Under the pieces are notes generated by a model that ran no database searches, was not told where the DNA came from, and saw nothing but the letters and a program-made list of their open reading frames with translations. From Lineus longissimus (taxonomy: Eukaryota > Nemertea > Pilidiophora > Heteronemertea > Lineidae), in NCBI RefSeq assembly GCF_910592395.1, contig NC_088313.1, positions 13,902,437 to 13,966,436 of the forward strand: a stretch of 64,000 nt of DNA, in the 5' to 3' direction. The translations under genes were made by a program, and so were the position numbers. The stretch's first letter is position 1, and every line of letters begins with the position of its first letter. This document shows, piece by piece, positions 9,812 through 21,653 of the stretch.

Positions 9812-10824
9812 GGGAAATATATAGCTGATACGTATAACCGAACGTTGTGAATAGCGGATTAAGGAGGCCAGTCAATCACAGTGATTTGAGATCCACATGG
9901 CGGATCTGATCGGCGGACTAGGCCAGATGCGTTTAAACGGACATTACGGATTTTATTTTTATATACTCGTGTCGGACCCCCGTTATGTATAACACGGCGA
10001 ATATACTGTGCAGCTAGATCGAAAAAAAACAACAACGAACAAACAGCAAAACAACTCCAAACATTACTTTTGAAATATTACTTAAACGAAAAAAAAAAAA
10101 AAAAACAACAAACATTATGATTTAAAACACTGTTTAGACTACACAAGAATAGCAATTGTACTGATACGAATGTCAGACAAGGAGGGCACATCGTTTTAGA
10201 ATGAATATATATAGTGACGTTCTGATGACGCCGATGATTATCATTTACAAACAGGACAAAATATATAGGCGCGGCATGGGATACGCTAGACGTTTCCGTC
10301 AGAAGGATACGCGAGACATTTCCGTCAGGATATTACGTGAGACTTGCTAGAGGCATATACGGATAATATGGCAAATTCTCCGAGCTAGGAAAACTATAAG
10401 GACACCAAAGCGGCCTTAGGATTATATGTTGGCCTAGACTTTATGCGTATTATAGTGTGTCACTCGACTTGCTTCCGAACGTTCGTTGCCTCAGTAGGTT
10501 TTCAGGCTTGATTGTCCATGATACCAAAGGATTAAGCAACTTAGTTATAAGACTGATGGAGTGGTTGACTCGTTGGATGTGCAGGTCACCAGCGATGTGT
10601 ATTATTATACGGTCCTTACCTTTTAAAGCAATGTCAAATTGCTCGCTGGTCACTAGAATAGTCTGGCCTAAGTTTTTAATGGATTTATTGGAGCTGGTTT
10701 GTTATTAAGCACGACTGTCAATCGCGGAAATTGGGCGAGGATCGTGGAAGGCGTTAGAATATTACCGTGGAGAACTATGTACACGTTCATACAGGAACAT
10801 TAACTTTAACGTATAGATAATGAG

Positions 10825-10942
10825 TATAGGGGATTACCGAATCCGGTTCCAGTCACTTATTCGTGGCAATTGAAGATTGATCTCTTGTTTTGTCAATCGC
10901 ATTGGAATTGTTCATAATATTATGCAAGCACTTGTACGTTGA
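10825..10942 (+). repeat. 118-bp target site duplication, left copy
   Basis: It begins tataggggatta and ends gtacgttga. It reads the same as 11632-11749 and flanks the LINE insertion on its 5' side. By eye it is an exact or near-exact repeat. Confidence 0.85.
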
Positions 10943-11631
10943 CCTTTCAAACTCCCTAAAAGAGTTCACTGAAAGTGGTCAACTAAGTGTGCCAACCGGA
11001 ACCCCCTGGAAGTCTTTAGTTCAAAAATCTGTTCTCAATCAAGAAAACTTAAACTTCAGAGCAGAATGTACACGCAATAATCTTTTCAGAATAATGAACA
11101 TTGAAAAGTCTCTGGACTATCCGTCCTTAATATGGACAACCGCTCAAACTGATCGGAAGCACAAAAGCAACTATGCCTTCCTAGCTAAGCTAAACACGCT
11201 ACCAGAAACTATCACAGAAACAAAGTGCAATCGATGTACTCAATGTTATACCGATCCGCAACTTCATTTTTTCTGTGGATGTTCAGGTTTTTCCTCCCAA
11301 CGTGAGAAATTTTGGGAACAAATTGAAAATGAATGCCCAGTTGAACTCAGCACAGCACTGTGGAACATGTGCGACGATGAACTCACAGAAACATTGCTCG
11401 GGAAACAACTTTCCGCTTTTGATTATGAAGAAAATGTAGCACTTCTTCGGATCACAGCACAGTGCTGGAATGTTTAGGCTAATTATATCTAAAATGTTTT
11501 TCTTGCCTAAGACTACATATTTTTTGACAACAGCTAGAAGTATGTAAATAGTGTACATTAGTTGTTATAATTTTATGTTGCTTTGAATTTTTTGTAATCT
11601 TCTAGATAGGAGGAATAAACAGATATATATA
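10943..11631 (+). mobile_element. 5'-truncated LINE retrotransposon insertion
   Basis: The insert contains the end of a LINE ORF2 (to the stop at 11475-11477). The C-terminal Cys/His cluster reads CNRCTQC...HFFCGC, a pattern common after the RT domain of non-LTR retrotransposons. It is followed by about 150 bp of 3' UTR with aataaa and a short (TA)n tail, immediately before the second target copy. The apparent N-terminal residues of the open frame from 10890 belong to the target duplication, not to the element. RT itself has been lost by truncation, so the copy is dead. Confidence 0.8.
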
Positions 11632-11749
11632 TATAGGGGATTACCGAATCCGGTTCCAGTCACTTATTCGTGGCAATTGAAGATTGATCTCTTGTTTTGT
11701 CAATCGCATTGGAATTGTTCATAATATTATGCAAGCACTTGTACGTTGA
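11632..11749 (+). repeat. 118-bp target site duplication, right copy
   Basis: Matches 10825-10942. Its length is unusual for LINE insertion, where duplications are mostly below 20-30 bp. Confidence 0.85.
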
Positions 11750-12577
11750 GGCCTGAGTTTTTGTTTAGAGTGGTGAGAAATAATGAGGATTTCAGTCAGG
11801 ATAAGGCCTATTTTGTTGGCAATTTCGGTTAATTCGAAATGTATTCAATGCAAATTAAAGATGTTCCGTAGGGTTTCTTTGGCGTTAAGAATGGATAGGC
11901 CTATGATACAATAAGTTGGGGTTTTTTTTGCACATTTTGATATGATGATTGTATCTATCAACAACGGTTTCCTGATTTAAATAAATGTATATGTATGTAT
12001 ATATTTCGCAATGGGGACATTGCCTTGTGTCGACGGGGAGGGATGTTAACTAGCTGGTCGTTCCTGGTTATAAAACGCTGCAGTAATTGTTTGTTTGGGA
12101 AAACTATGTTAAAAGGATTGTTTACTGGGGCAGCAAGGGTTATGATCATTTGATAATTATAGTACTTTTAGAGACTTAGAAGCCATACGAAAGAACTAGG
12201 CCCAGACGTTAAGTATTTGGGATAGGTTCCAAGGGTCCGGGAGATCTGGGGCTCAAGAGGAACGAGGTCTTGAAGGTAGTTACGGACCTGAGAGGAATAC
12301 CTGATTGGACATATTTGGGGTTGGGTTAATTAACATATGATTGTGAGGGGGGCAGGGTTTTTGTTGAGTCAGTTCTCATCTTGATTTCCAAGGGTAAGCC
12401 TCGTTTAAGGGAACTCAGGTTTCGATAATAACACTTTCTTGATTATGCCAATGACTATTTTGTTCAATCCAATTAAACAGTTATTACAAAAACAATTCAT
12501 TTTTAAATCTGTCTGACTCAAGTCTTCTATCGGCTTGAGTTAGGACAAGAATCCAAACATCCTCCCCCACGTTTCAG

Positions 12578-13322
12578 TTGCACCAAACGTGCGACCATTA
12601 AACGAGTTGCGAAGGATATTGTCGCGAAGTACCCAGACTCATTGGAGGATAAGAACTCAGACGGGAGGAGACTGGGTAATGAATATCAGTCGCTCTTTAC
12701 AAAGTTAGAAAATAAGATATACAATGAAGGTCAGAAGAAAAGACGGCTACAGATACAAAGTGAACTAAAAACAGGAGAGGTTCCCAAACGGAAGGCCCAA
12801 GATGATGACAATAAAGATCGATATGGTTTCATTGAACATCAGTGGAAGCCAAAGATGCCTGAGGGAGAGACGATCCAAACTCAAGAAGAGAAGAAGGGTA
12901 CCTTAAACAGCTTTGGTTCTGAATATGATTCAGAAGAAGTCACCCGCCTGATGAGTGAGGCCTACTTTCTGCAACGGGAGAATATATGCGAGAACTCAAC
13001 CATGAAAGAACTGATGGTAGAGTGGCCATTCCTTTTCAAGTACGAATGTCTTTCAGTACACTTCGAACATCTAACAGGTGTCAAGATTGATTCGGCCCAT
13101 GAAGAATCGCTCGTTGCCCGCAATAAGGGTTTCAGGATTTGGGAATTCCTGAGCTCAACTGCATCTGGTTCGAAGAAATCCAACAAACTGAAGACTTGGA
13201 TTTCACTGGTAAATGATGAGGTAAAAGCAACTAAGAATATCCAACCACAGTGCCATGCGGTGATACTCATGCTTATGCATTACTTTGAAGAAGATGAGGG
13301 CGTACTCTTCCGCTTCTATGGA
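12578..13322 (+). CDS. SAMD3-like host gene, large exon
   Basis: Acceptor cgtttcag at 12570-12577; donor GGA|gtaagt at 13322/13323 (phase 0). The frame is open across the whole exon, including upstream of the TTG at 12642. The text resembles the invertebrate/fish family annotated as sterile alpha motif domain-containing protein 3-like: an N-terminal AKDIVAKYPDSLED...GNEYQSLFTKLENKI block, a middle basic linker, then TRLMSEAYFLQRENI...WPFLFKYECLSVHFEHLTGV. Family function is poorly known, and the SAM domain, if any, would be upstream and outside the window. Earlier exons would lie before the retrotransposon, which would therefore sit in an intron. Confidence 0.65.
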
Positions 13323-13418
13323 GTAAGTAATATTCATGAATTTCTTATGTCTGACTCCATAGTCAACCTAGGACATGTATACATAAGCTACGTGTTCTGT
13401 AACTGCTCCTGCATGCAG

Positions 13419-13476
13419 ACCACCCATACACTGCGGGCAAAAATGATAATGCCTAATTTCTATGACCCAGCCCCTG
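13419..13476 (+). CDS. SAMD3-like host gene, small exon (tentative)
   Basis: Acceptor gcatgcag, donor CCTG|gtaagc. It reads TTHTLRAKMIMPNFYDPAP in phase with the preceding exon but ends in phase 1, whereas the next exon reads sensibly only from phase 0. Either another splice site is used or one base has been gained or lost, which would be a further sign that the gene copy is decaying. Confidence 0.4.
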
Positions 13477-13586
13477 GTAAGCAAAAGTCATAAAATTAAG
13501 TTCACCAGCCCATATTTATGAAGGAAACTTGGAATGTAAATATGTAAAGCAAGAAAATTAGCGATATTTAATTACCTTACTTCCAG

Positions 13587-13656
13587 GTCACTGATAACAG
13601 AGAGGCTGTTGAAAAGGACGAAGATAAACCCGAGACACCATTCATTGCAATCATTG
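13587..13656 (+). CDS. SAMD3-like host gene, exon encoding ...ETPFIAIIG
   Basis: Acceptor cttccag, donor ATTG|gtgagt. The frame VTDNREAVEKDEDKPETPFIAIIG ends in phase 1 and joins correctly to the GDPGDIF start of the next exon. Confidence 0.55.
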
Positions 13657-14173
13657 GTGAGTGTAGATAAACAATGATTTAAGTTCATATAGTCTATTAC
13701 AATCCACTAGAAATTTGGGAAAGTATGTGAGGGATGCATGATGACTTACTAGTAAGACTCGCAAGCCAGTCGGTGTCCTCACTCAGCCGTCAATCTATGC
13801 TCCTCACAGGACTGGCACATTTAGCATTCACCACGGCTTGAATCACAACAACCACAACTCTGGTATAGTGCCAGCTTGCTATGCCACTTAGCAGATCAAA
13901 TGCCGCTTCTTGAATAGCCAGCCTTTTCATTGGCTCAAAAAAAGTGTTGTGGTTGTCATGATTTGAGCCCTGGTGAATGCCAGTCATATGGGGAGTGTGC
14001 TTAGACGGCAGACGGAGCAAAGACCTAGACCAGGCATTCTGAACTTAGGCCAACACTCGGCACTAACGATAGGGCTTACCGGGTATGCACTAAACAGAGC
14101 TAGAGCCCAGTAATACTGGCAGTATATATTCCATTTATTAAAATAGCACCATTTGTTTAATTTCTTTTTCAAG

Positions 14174-15537
14174 GTGATCCCGGTGATATCTTCAGTGGGA
14201 GATTCCTATTCTACCTATGGCACGCCAAAGCGGAATTATTTCAACCCTGTACAAAATATTAGCAACATTTTAAAAACGATCCAACATTTTCAGAAAACAA
14301 GCCAACATTAGCGGAATTATTTCAACCCTGTACAAAATATAAGCATTATTTAAAAAAAAGATCCAACATTTTGAGAAAACAAGCCAACATTTTTTTTTGA
14401 CATTTAGAAAAATTCGTTAGAAAAAAATTATTTTGGGGTTAAACTTTTTTTCTTCATAAAAAAACTTTAAAAATTCATTATTTCGTTAAAAAAATATTAA
14501 ATTTTTTTTCTTCTCTTGAAAATATTTTCCCGCAACATTTTTTTTTAAATGTTGACAAAATTTTACGGCAACATTTATTTTCGTTCAAGATTTTTTTCTT
14601 GCAACTTTTTTTTCGTTCAACATTTTTTCCGTTTAACAACGAGCGCCACCTATGAACTGCTAATAGAACTCGCGCGCAGGGACGAGGTTAAGCTGGGGTA
14701 CTTCATACTCATAGCAGGTCGGGAATTCTGATCGTTCGTTCGTTCGTATGTTGTTGTTGCCATCTCAAAACAAGCGCCTTTTATCATACTTCTCACATAG
14801 GATCAGATGAATAAGTTCGCGTGTTGGTTGGTGGTGATTGGTGTGCAGCTAGGATTGTGGTGACAACCACGTGCGTAAGATATTCGTGTAAAGAAACATA
14901 CCAGAAGTACCCCGTAGCTAAACCTCGTCTCGAGGGGATATAGTTAAATTAGTTGTTCACAGGTGGCGCTCGTTGTTGGACGAAAAAATTGCTGACGAAA
15001 AAAAATGTTGCAAGAAAAAAATCTTGAACGAAAATAAATGTTGCCGTAAAATTTTGTCAACATTTAAAAAAAAATGTTGCGGGAAAATATTTTCAAGAGA
15101 AGAAAAAAATTAAATATTTTTTTCACGAAATAATGAATTTGTAAAGTTTTTTTTTGAAGAAAAAAAGTTTAACCCCAAAATAATTTTTTTCTGACGAATT
15201 TTTCTAAATGTCAAAAAAAAATGTTGGCTTGTTTTCTCAAAATGTTGGATCTTTTTTTTAAATAATGCTTCTATTTTGTACAGGGTTGAAATAATTCCGC
15301 TAATGTTGGCTTGTTTTCTGAAAATGTTGGATCGTTTTTAAAATGTTGCTAATATTTTGTACAGGGTTGAAATAATTCCGCTTTGGCGTGCCATATCTAC
15401 CTGGTGGTGGAAAATGAAATTGTGACTGATCAACTGAGAAACTTCTTCGAAGCTTTGGTTGTCGTCTTTGCTTCGTTTTATGTCCTGAATACCCAGTACC
15501 CTGGAGCAGCTGAAATAACACTAGAATTCATTCAGAG
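14174..15537 (+). pseudogene. SAMD3-like exon split by a foldback insertion
   Basis: Acceptor tttttcaag, donor CAGAG|gtaagc. The coding text runs GDPGDIFSGRFLFY, is then interrupted at 14216, and resumes at 15402 in the correct frame: LVVENEIVTDQ... to ...TQYPGAAEITLEFIQR. The interruption is a 1180-bp palindromic element flanked by a 6-bp duplication (tctacc). Unless the insertion is spliced out or absent from other alleles, this copy cannot make a normal protein. Confidence 0.7.
14216..15395. mobile_element. Palindromic (foldback/MITE-like) element inside a host exon
   Basis: Arms of about 430 bp (14216-~14650 and ~14960-15395) are reverse complements, beginning TATGGCACGCCAAAGCGG. The roughly 310-bp loop has no gene. 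The arms themselves contain a partial direct repeat (ggaattatttcaaccctg, twice per arm). Target duplication tctacc lies at 14210-14215 and 15396-15401. Superfamily is not recognised. Confidence 0.85.
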
Positions 15538-15863
15538 GTAAGCTGGTGTGACTTTGTTCATTGAGGATTTTTTCCTTCTACGGTAGTTTGATATGGAAAA
15601 CTTCCATCACATTTGTATGGTCTTGATAGGAAGTAATGCACGCCAAATATATAGCAATTGTGTGTGGTATAAGACATGAAAATAATTTATATTCTTGCTG
15701 TTCCTTTGTCATTTTATTAACCAGTAAGTTGGGTGCTTTCTACTTGGCTCTACTTTACGGATGCTGAAAGGATATTCCCTGATTCAGATGCAGGCGACGA
15801 ATAACCAGTGGGTATTATTGTGACCTTTAAAGCTTACGACAACAGTATCTTGATTTTTTTCAG

Positions 15864-16038
15864 GGAACTTGTCGAAATCAATCCGGAAAATATGAACACG
15901 AAAAGGAAGAAGAATGCCAAGAAGGTGCCGATTCATCCTAGGATTGTCAGTTTGTTGAATGGAATTCGGGACTTTGAGTCGGATTTAATTTTTTATTGGG
16001 AATTCAAGTGTGGGAATCCTAAAATAATTGTAAAATAA
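15864..16038 (+). CDS. SAMD3-like host gene, last exon
   Basis: Acceptor tttttttcag at 15863. It continues in phase with the previous exon as ELVEINPENMN...KKVPIHPRIVSLLNGIRDFES and ends at TAA 16036-16038. Family members end in a similar Asn-Pro and Arg/Lys-rich block followed by a Leu-rich helix. A polyadenylation hexamer aataaa follows at ~16071. Confidence 0.6.
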
Positions 16039-16154
16039 CAACAAAGTTTCTATATGTTGGTAACTTGTTGAATAAATGTCTAAAATTAAGAGTTATTCTT
16101 CATATTTGTCTTTTCTAAGTGCATCTATGTGCAGCATTCCGTTTTATCTTCATG

Positions 16155-16427
16155 TGCCTGCAGGAGAGTGTTGAGAACAATTCTGCTTTTTTCACAGAAC
16201 TGTAAATTAATTAAAATACATGAATGAAGTCTGTAAATCTACAGAAATTTGCCAGTAGCAGAGTCTATGGCACTAATCTGTATCTTTACAGATATCTGTA
16301 ATTAAAGTGGTGTTCCTATAACAAATTTACAGATATCTGTAAACTATAATTACAGATGATGTAACTTAAGTAATTTACAGACCATATGTAAAAATACAGA
16401 ATTGTTCGAGAGACTCTGCTGCAGGCA
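16155..16427. repeat. Short inverted-repeat (MITE-like) element
   Basis: The left end tgcctgcaggagag...gaacaattctg and the right end cagaattgttcgagag...ctgcaggca are reverse complements over about 50 bp with mismatches. The interior is rich in tttacagatatctgtaa palindromes. No gene inside; nothing else of note in 16428-17145. Confidence 0.6.
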
Positions 16428-17145
16428 CTTTTCTGTAAAATTGCAGGAGATTTTTCTAACAGTGGACCTGGAGTGTGCCGATGGAAGGTCACACAGGGCC
16501 ACATCCAGGTAGAAATCGAAATCGGAATCGAAGAAATCGAAAAGTCAATATCTGGTGGATTATATGAGTATTTTTGTGAGAAAGTTTGGTACAACTTTAA
16601 AATAATGAGCCGTGTACGTTTCAAAATGTGGACTAACTTTTAAACGGATTTTAATGAGGATTTGATTTAAGTGTGATTTGAGAACCGATCTATGCGAGAT
16701 GCATGGAACGTAAATTTGTCGTATTAAAACAGAAGCCCGAAAGCGAGTGTCCCGGGTCAGGGCGCACCCCTTCCTTTAAAGCATCAACTGTTGCGCATGC
16801 GTCGTTGAACAGGAAGACCCTGACTCGTCATAAAATGACAAATCAGAAACTGCCAAGTCAATTCAGGAATCGTCATGACCGAGCCACGAAAGAACATTTA
16901 TACAAACGAGCATCTGCGACCCAGGACTATTGTCCCGGCGATTTTTTTTCAAATGGCAACAACGATCCTGGATGAGCGCAAAAGCTGCGAATATGTGGAA
17001 AAAAACTAGATTAGAAAATTTGACCGAACTTATCTTAAATCACCCCCAACTGATTACTTATTTCTAATCAAGACTAGGTGTTTTCTTTTTAATAAATGAA
17101 TTGTCTTCTTCGTCATTTAACCCCGTGAAAGGACAACTTGGGTTG

Positions 17146-17500
17146 TGATCGTTCAAACAGTATGTTGAGCAGTGCCATGTTTATGAGCCAAAGACATCCA
17201 ATTTCTTACAAGATTTTAGTAAATCTGTAGTTTGTTTGGTTTTTAATTTCCTATAAAAGTGTACAATGTCGAATAAGTATCACTTACCACGGTAGGCATA
17301 TACATGTATGTGTATATCTCCACAAATCTCTCCCACAAATCAAAGACATCTCTATTCACTGAATATCAACCTGTCCGACCAAGTATTCTGGACTTGATAA
17401 ACGTGGAAGGTAAACTTAACAGCTCTTCATTAGCGTTGTCACAGCGACTTGGTTATTGACGAACTGACCCAGAAACCTCGGCGAAGATACATGTATAATG
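17146..17500 (+). repeat. Dispersed 355-bp repeat, copy 1
   Basis: It matches 52581-52934 in the same orientation with scattered differences (from gatcgttcaaacag to gatacatgtataat). No open frame is conserved, so it is an unclassified interspersed repeat. 17501-17671 holds nothing recognised. Confidence 0.8.
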
Positions 17501-17671
17501 TACAGGGTTGTGTTCTTCATACTCATGTCTCTAGGACCACGTACTTCGTTATATCCTGCCACCGAGATTCAGGCCACGTTGATTTTCAGCTGTCAGGTTA
17601 GTGCAGCGTGTGTATTTTCTGTCCTCAATAATTTCCTATTACTGTAAAAACCATCCACATTTAATGGATCC

Positions 17672-18499
17672 AGAAATATTAAGGTAGCAGGAAGGGGTGG
17701 GCGCGTTGGTGGTTTCTGAGTGTGAGGGGGTATAGTGGTGTCTATTGACTGTGCTTTAAGAGAGACTGGCAGCCAGTCTCTCTTAAAGCACAGTCAACAG
17801 ACATGTGGTTTCAGTATTAGGTCTTTCATTGTAGCAATGCGAAAATGTAAGCAATTTTGGTTAGGTCCGTCATTTGTTATCACCAAGTAGCTTCTAGAGT
17901 GACTCAACCACTTTCTTGATTACAGCGGCCGCCTCAGCGCCACCACGCGGGGCCTAATGGTATTGGCTAAGTAGCTTCGCGCGATATGCACAATTCTGGG
18001 AAAACTCAAAGAGGAAGTATGCTCCTGGAGTAATTAGCACAATCTAATCTTAACTCCAGCTCGAGGTAATCATGCGCAGTGTTTCTTCGGCCCAGATACA
18101 TTGTGGTGGAAAACGTCTAGTACAAAGAACGCCTGGCTTGCGCCAGACTAATAAGTGAAGAAGGTCTGGCTGCGCGAGACTACTGTGATAAAAATGACCA
18201 TTGCAGAGACTCTGTGACGTAGGCATATACTTTTTACAATTAAAAATGCTCTCAAAAGACGATAAGGAATGATTACTTATTAACATTTCCTGAACTATAT
18301 ACCTTCTAATTATCACTTTACATAAATAGATTGGCGTTAGGTCGCGTGCTTTTCTTTCCTCGTGACAATATACAGCAAATTAGTTACAACCCCATAATCG
18401 CGCGATAAGTCCATAATGAGATCACAGTGACCCGTTATAAATGTTTCGCCAGCTTCGCTTTTTTGCCGCTACGCGGCGCGTTTGGGCCTTGCGTCAAGT
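17672..18499 (-). repeat. Interspersed repeat family, copy A
   Basis: Its reverse complement matches segments at both ends of 44359-47022, from gacgcaagg near the Ala/Gly-rich cgcgccgcg block to ...ctaccttaatatttctgg. It contains a near-perfect hairpin around 17744-17803 (tgactgtgctttaagagagactgg and its complement). No coding sequence; probably a non-autonomous element. Confidence 0.65.
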
Positions 18500-18715
18500 C
18501 GATCAACTCCGTATCTATGTTTTCAACGATGAAACTGGCGACGCTAATTTCGTATAGATAACCGATAGGCCTATGATACGGCGTATTTGTAAACCGCATT
18601 CGCTGAACGCTGTACGAGTGCATGCTCGTTGCAGACTTGTGGTGTGCATGGTGTAGTTAGTAGTCTGGGCCCTATACACTATACACATACAGTGTGTAAA
18701 CACCACAGAGACACA

Positions 18716-18842
18716 GTAGGCCTACTTGGAGGAGCATCATCAAATGCAAACATCATCAGTAAGGGCTGCAGAGTGCGACACAGTAGGCCTACTTAGAGGA
18801 GAATTATCAAATGCAAACATCATCAGTAGGGCTGCAGAGTGC
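18716..18842 (+). repeat. Two-copy tandem repeat
   Basis: Two units carry gtaggcctactt...aggag...tcaaatgcaaacatcatcagta...ggctgcagagtgc. Nothing coding is recognised between 18500 and 19440. Confidence 0.6.
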
Positions 18843-19445
18843 TTCTGAGTAGGGACATGGTCAGGGTGGTTCTGTCCATCCACTCCAGAGGCAGAGGTAG
18901 GCCTAAAGGCGCAGCTTGTCAATTTGTGGCTGATGATGTGCTTCTGTTCTGTCATTCATCATGCATCATAGCCATAGGCCTAATTCAGTTAATGTCAATG
19001 AGTCATGGTATTGAATGTCAATTGCAATGTTAATAATTGGCCGCTCAATCACACATCTGACATGACACCACCACCAGCTACTCCACGGGAAGCAGACACC
19101 AACTCACAAGTCAATACAATCACATCCACCTTATTAACAACTTCTCATCAGGCAACGATGCTCTATCACCTGTCAGCAGGGTAATTCATCACCATGTTGC
19201 ATTGTATGTTCAGCTGGTTTTACAACTGAGCCCAATTTTGAGGCAATTGTCCTGTTGTGTTCTCTTTTTTCCCCTATGTGCCGCTAGTGTACACACACAT
19301 GAAAAAGTAATGATTGTTGCCATGGTAGAGCTTAGGTCGTTCCAGTTGGTGGGTAGTAATATGGAAATTAGCAATAATAGCTCACAGTGTTGAATGAAAA
19401 GGCCAGGGGCCATTGTGCTCACTGGTATTTAGGTAACGACTTAAT

Positions 19446-20350
19446 TGACAATGGACCTTGAAAAGTAAGTCAAATCAAAAGCCTGTATAATATGTAATGT
19501 AACCTTGCTGGAAATGCCAACCATAACAACTTTATCGAATACGAATCAACAATGAGCGAGATGTCACACTTTCTAGGTTTTCACATTTTGCCCCTGGTGT
19601 CCAAGTCGAGAAACTGATCAGGGGGTCTTTGAAAAAGTTTCAAGCCCATAGCCCTAGCAGTTACGAAACGTGCCACAGTTACGCTCAAACGGCCAGTTTA
19701 CGCCATTTGACCTCTATGACCTTGAAAAATGGGTTAAATCGAAAGCCTCTATGATATGTGATGTATCCTGGCCGGGTGAAGCTACCATAAAATTTCATCA
19801 AAAACGAATCAATAATAAGTGAGATATCACACTTTTTCTGTTTTCAGTTTTGGCCCCCTGGTGGCCAAGTCAAGAATCAGATCAGAACAAAATTTGCTGT
19901 CAGAAGTCATCTGACCTAGGGGGTCATGCAAAAAACTTTCAAGCTCATAGCCCTACCGGTTAAGAAACGTGCCACAGTTACACTCAAACGGCAAATGTAG
20001 GCCATTTGACCTCTGTGACCTTGAAAAGTAGGTCAAATAAAAAACGCGTATAAATATGTTATGTATCCTGGCCGGGAGTACCTACCATAAACATTTCGTC
20101 AAAAACAATTCACTAATAAGTGAGATATCACACTATTTATGTTTTCAGTTTTGGCCCCCTGGTGGCCAAGTCAAAAATCAGACCGGTCCTAAATTCAGTG
20201 TCATAGGTCATCTGTCCTAGGGGGTCATGCATACAAAGTTTTGAGTCCATAGCCTTGTCGGTTGAGAAACGTGCCACTGTTTTTGAAATAGGAAACGACG
20301 GACGACGACGATGGCGACGGACGACGGACACTGCGGTGTTGTATAGACTC
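19446..20350 (+). repeat. About 275-bp direct repeat, three imperfect units
   Basis: Units begin with ...gaccttgaaaa-taggtcaaat... at about 19450, 19725 and 20020. They share gtgagatatcacac, gttttggccccctggtgg and agaaacgtgccac segments. The array ends in gacggacgacgacgatgg... and a short hairpin caccgtaccggtg. Noncoding. 20351-21597 has no gene; it includes a small inverted repeat at ~21190-21356 around ctctctcaccatgt. Confidence 0.7.
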
Positions 20351-21653
20351 ACCGTACCGGTGAGCCAAATATATAATCTACTTTGATTAGTTTCCTTCTG
20401 TATTTCGCAACAACAAAGTTATAAGTAATATATGTGAAAACTTTGTAGTGTGTGCATGTAGTATTCGGTGGATAAGACCCCTTTGATGCAAGTGTGTCTG
20501 TTTATGATTGATCATGACCGTGATCTATCTGTCATCCTGTAATCACTTCAGGCCAGGTAACCATTGAAATAATGTTGGTTGGAACAGTAACAGAACATTC
20601 CATTCTACTGTATTGTTAGAACTGTCCAAAGTCTATCGAAACCTAAAATATGAAATAAAATTAAGATTTCTGCTTGCTAACTTATCAAAGATATACATGT
20701 ATATAGGGTCAGTAACAAATATTGAATAAATGAAACAGTGTTTCAGGTAGACACATCTTCCTAATTGTGAGAAACAAAATAATATTTTGGTGCAAGGAAT
20801 AAGCAAACCTGTTGGCTTTCCTCGGCCCAAAACCTTATCAATGCGTGAATAAGGGTCATTGCCTGGACAAGCTGGCATTTTGGAAAAACAGATGTGCATA
20901 TAATGTCTTCTGGCGATAGAATTTCTTAATTAATGTTTAAATTGCCCTGTTCGGCTGTAAGGAGATAGCATTAGCGTCATTTTGAGACCCTAACCATTAC
21001 AATACTCCGAAAACTCGGAAAAGGGAAATGTCCATAACTTGTATAAGATTTTTTTAAAGTTTACATAATTTACATTCAATTGTACGGTGGCTGGGAAAGG
21101 ACATCGAAAAAAAAAAAAAATCGGCGGAACGACTTATTATCTCGGGGAGGGGACGACTTAGTAAGTCGGGGGGGACGACTTATGAAAGCGAGGGCGAGGC
21201 CTGGCTGTGACTGCCTCATCTCTCTCACCATGTAGACAAGATAATTATTGTCAACTACGTTGTAAACATAATGCTCAAAATTGATTCATGAAAAAGGCAG
21301 TAGGGCAATATTATTATTGAGTTGTCAACATGGTGAGAGAGATGATTGGCCTTGCGTGGCAGAAATTTAGACAATTCTAAATTGGACACTGAGACCACGA
21401 ATATCAAAAATCCTTTAATATTTGCCTTGATCATATTCTAGTATGATGTCCAGGTCTAGAAAGATGCAAATAGCACACCATTTGGTCAAACTTGGCCTGA
21501 CAGGCGGCCTTCAAACAGGACACACATTTTTTGGAACTACGGTTAGGTACCACAGCGGTATAATACATGACCCTGCCCTCCATACCTTGTTGCGATTCCC
21601 ACGAAGTCGGTGTATGGTGAAACTCTATGCGAATGATACTACAGTTTGACATG

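Larger units (their letters stand above)
8261..12559 (+). repeat. Candidate 3' LTR region, broken by two nested insertions
   Basis: The proposed span runs from TGTGACC after the purine tract to ...CCAAACA before the SAMD3-like exon. It contains the foldback element at 8483-9811 and the LINE at 10943-11631. Without them it would be about 2.2 kb, long for an LTR. The left LTR is not in the window, so this is a guess based on TG...CA ends. Some of 9821-12570 may instead be host intron. Confidence 0.25.

Noticed and set aside
10450-10708. Two overlapping open frames of 67 and 83 residues on opposite strands
   Set aside because: No domain signal. They lie in the candidate LTR region and overlap each other.
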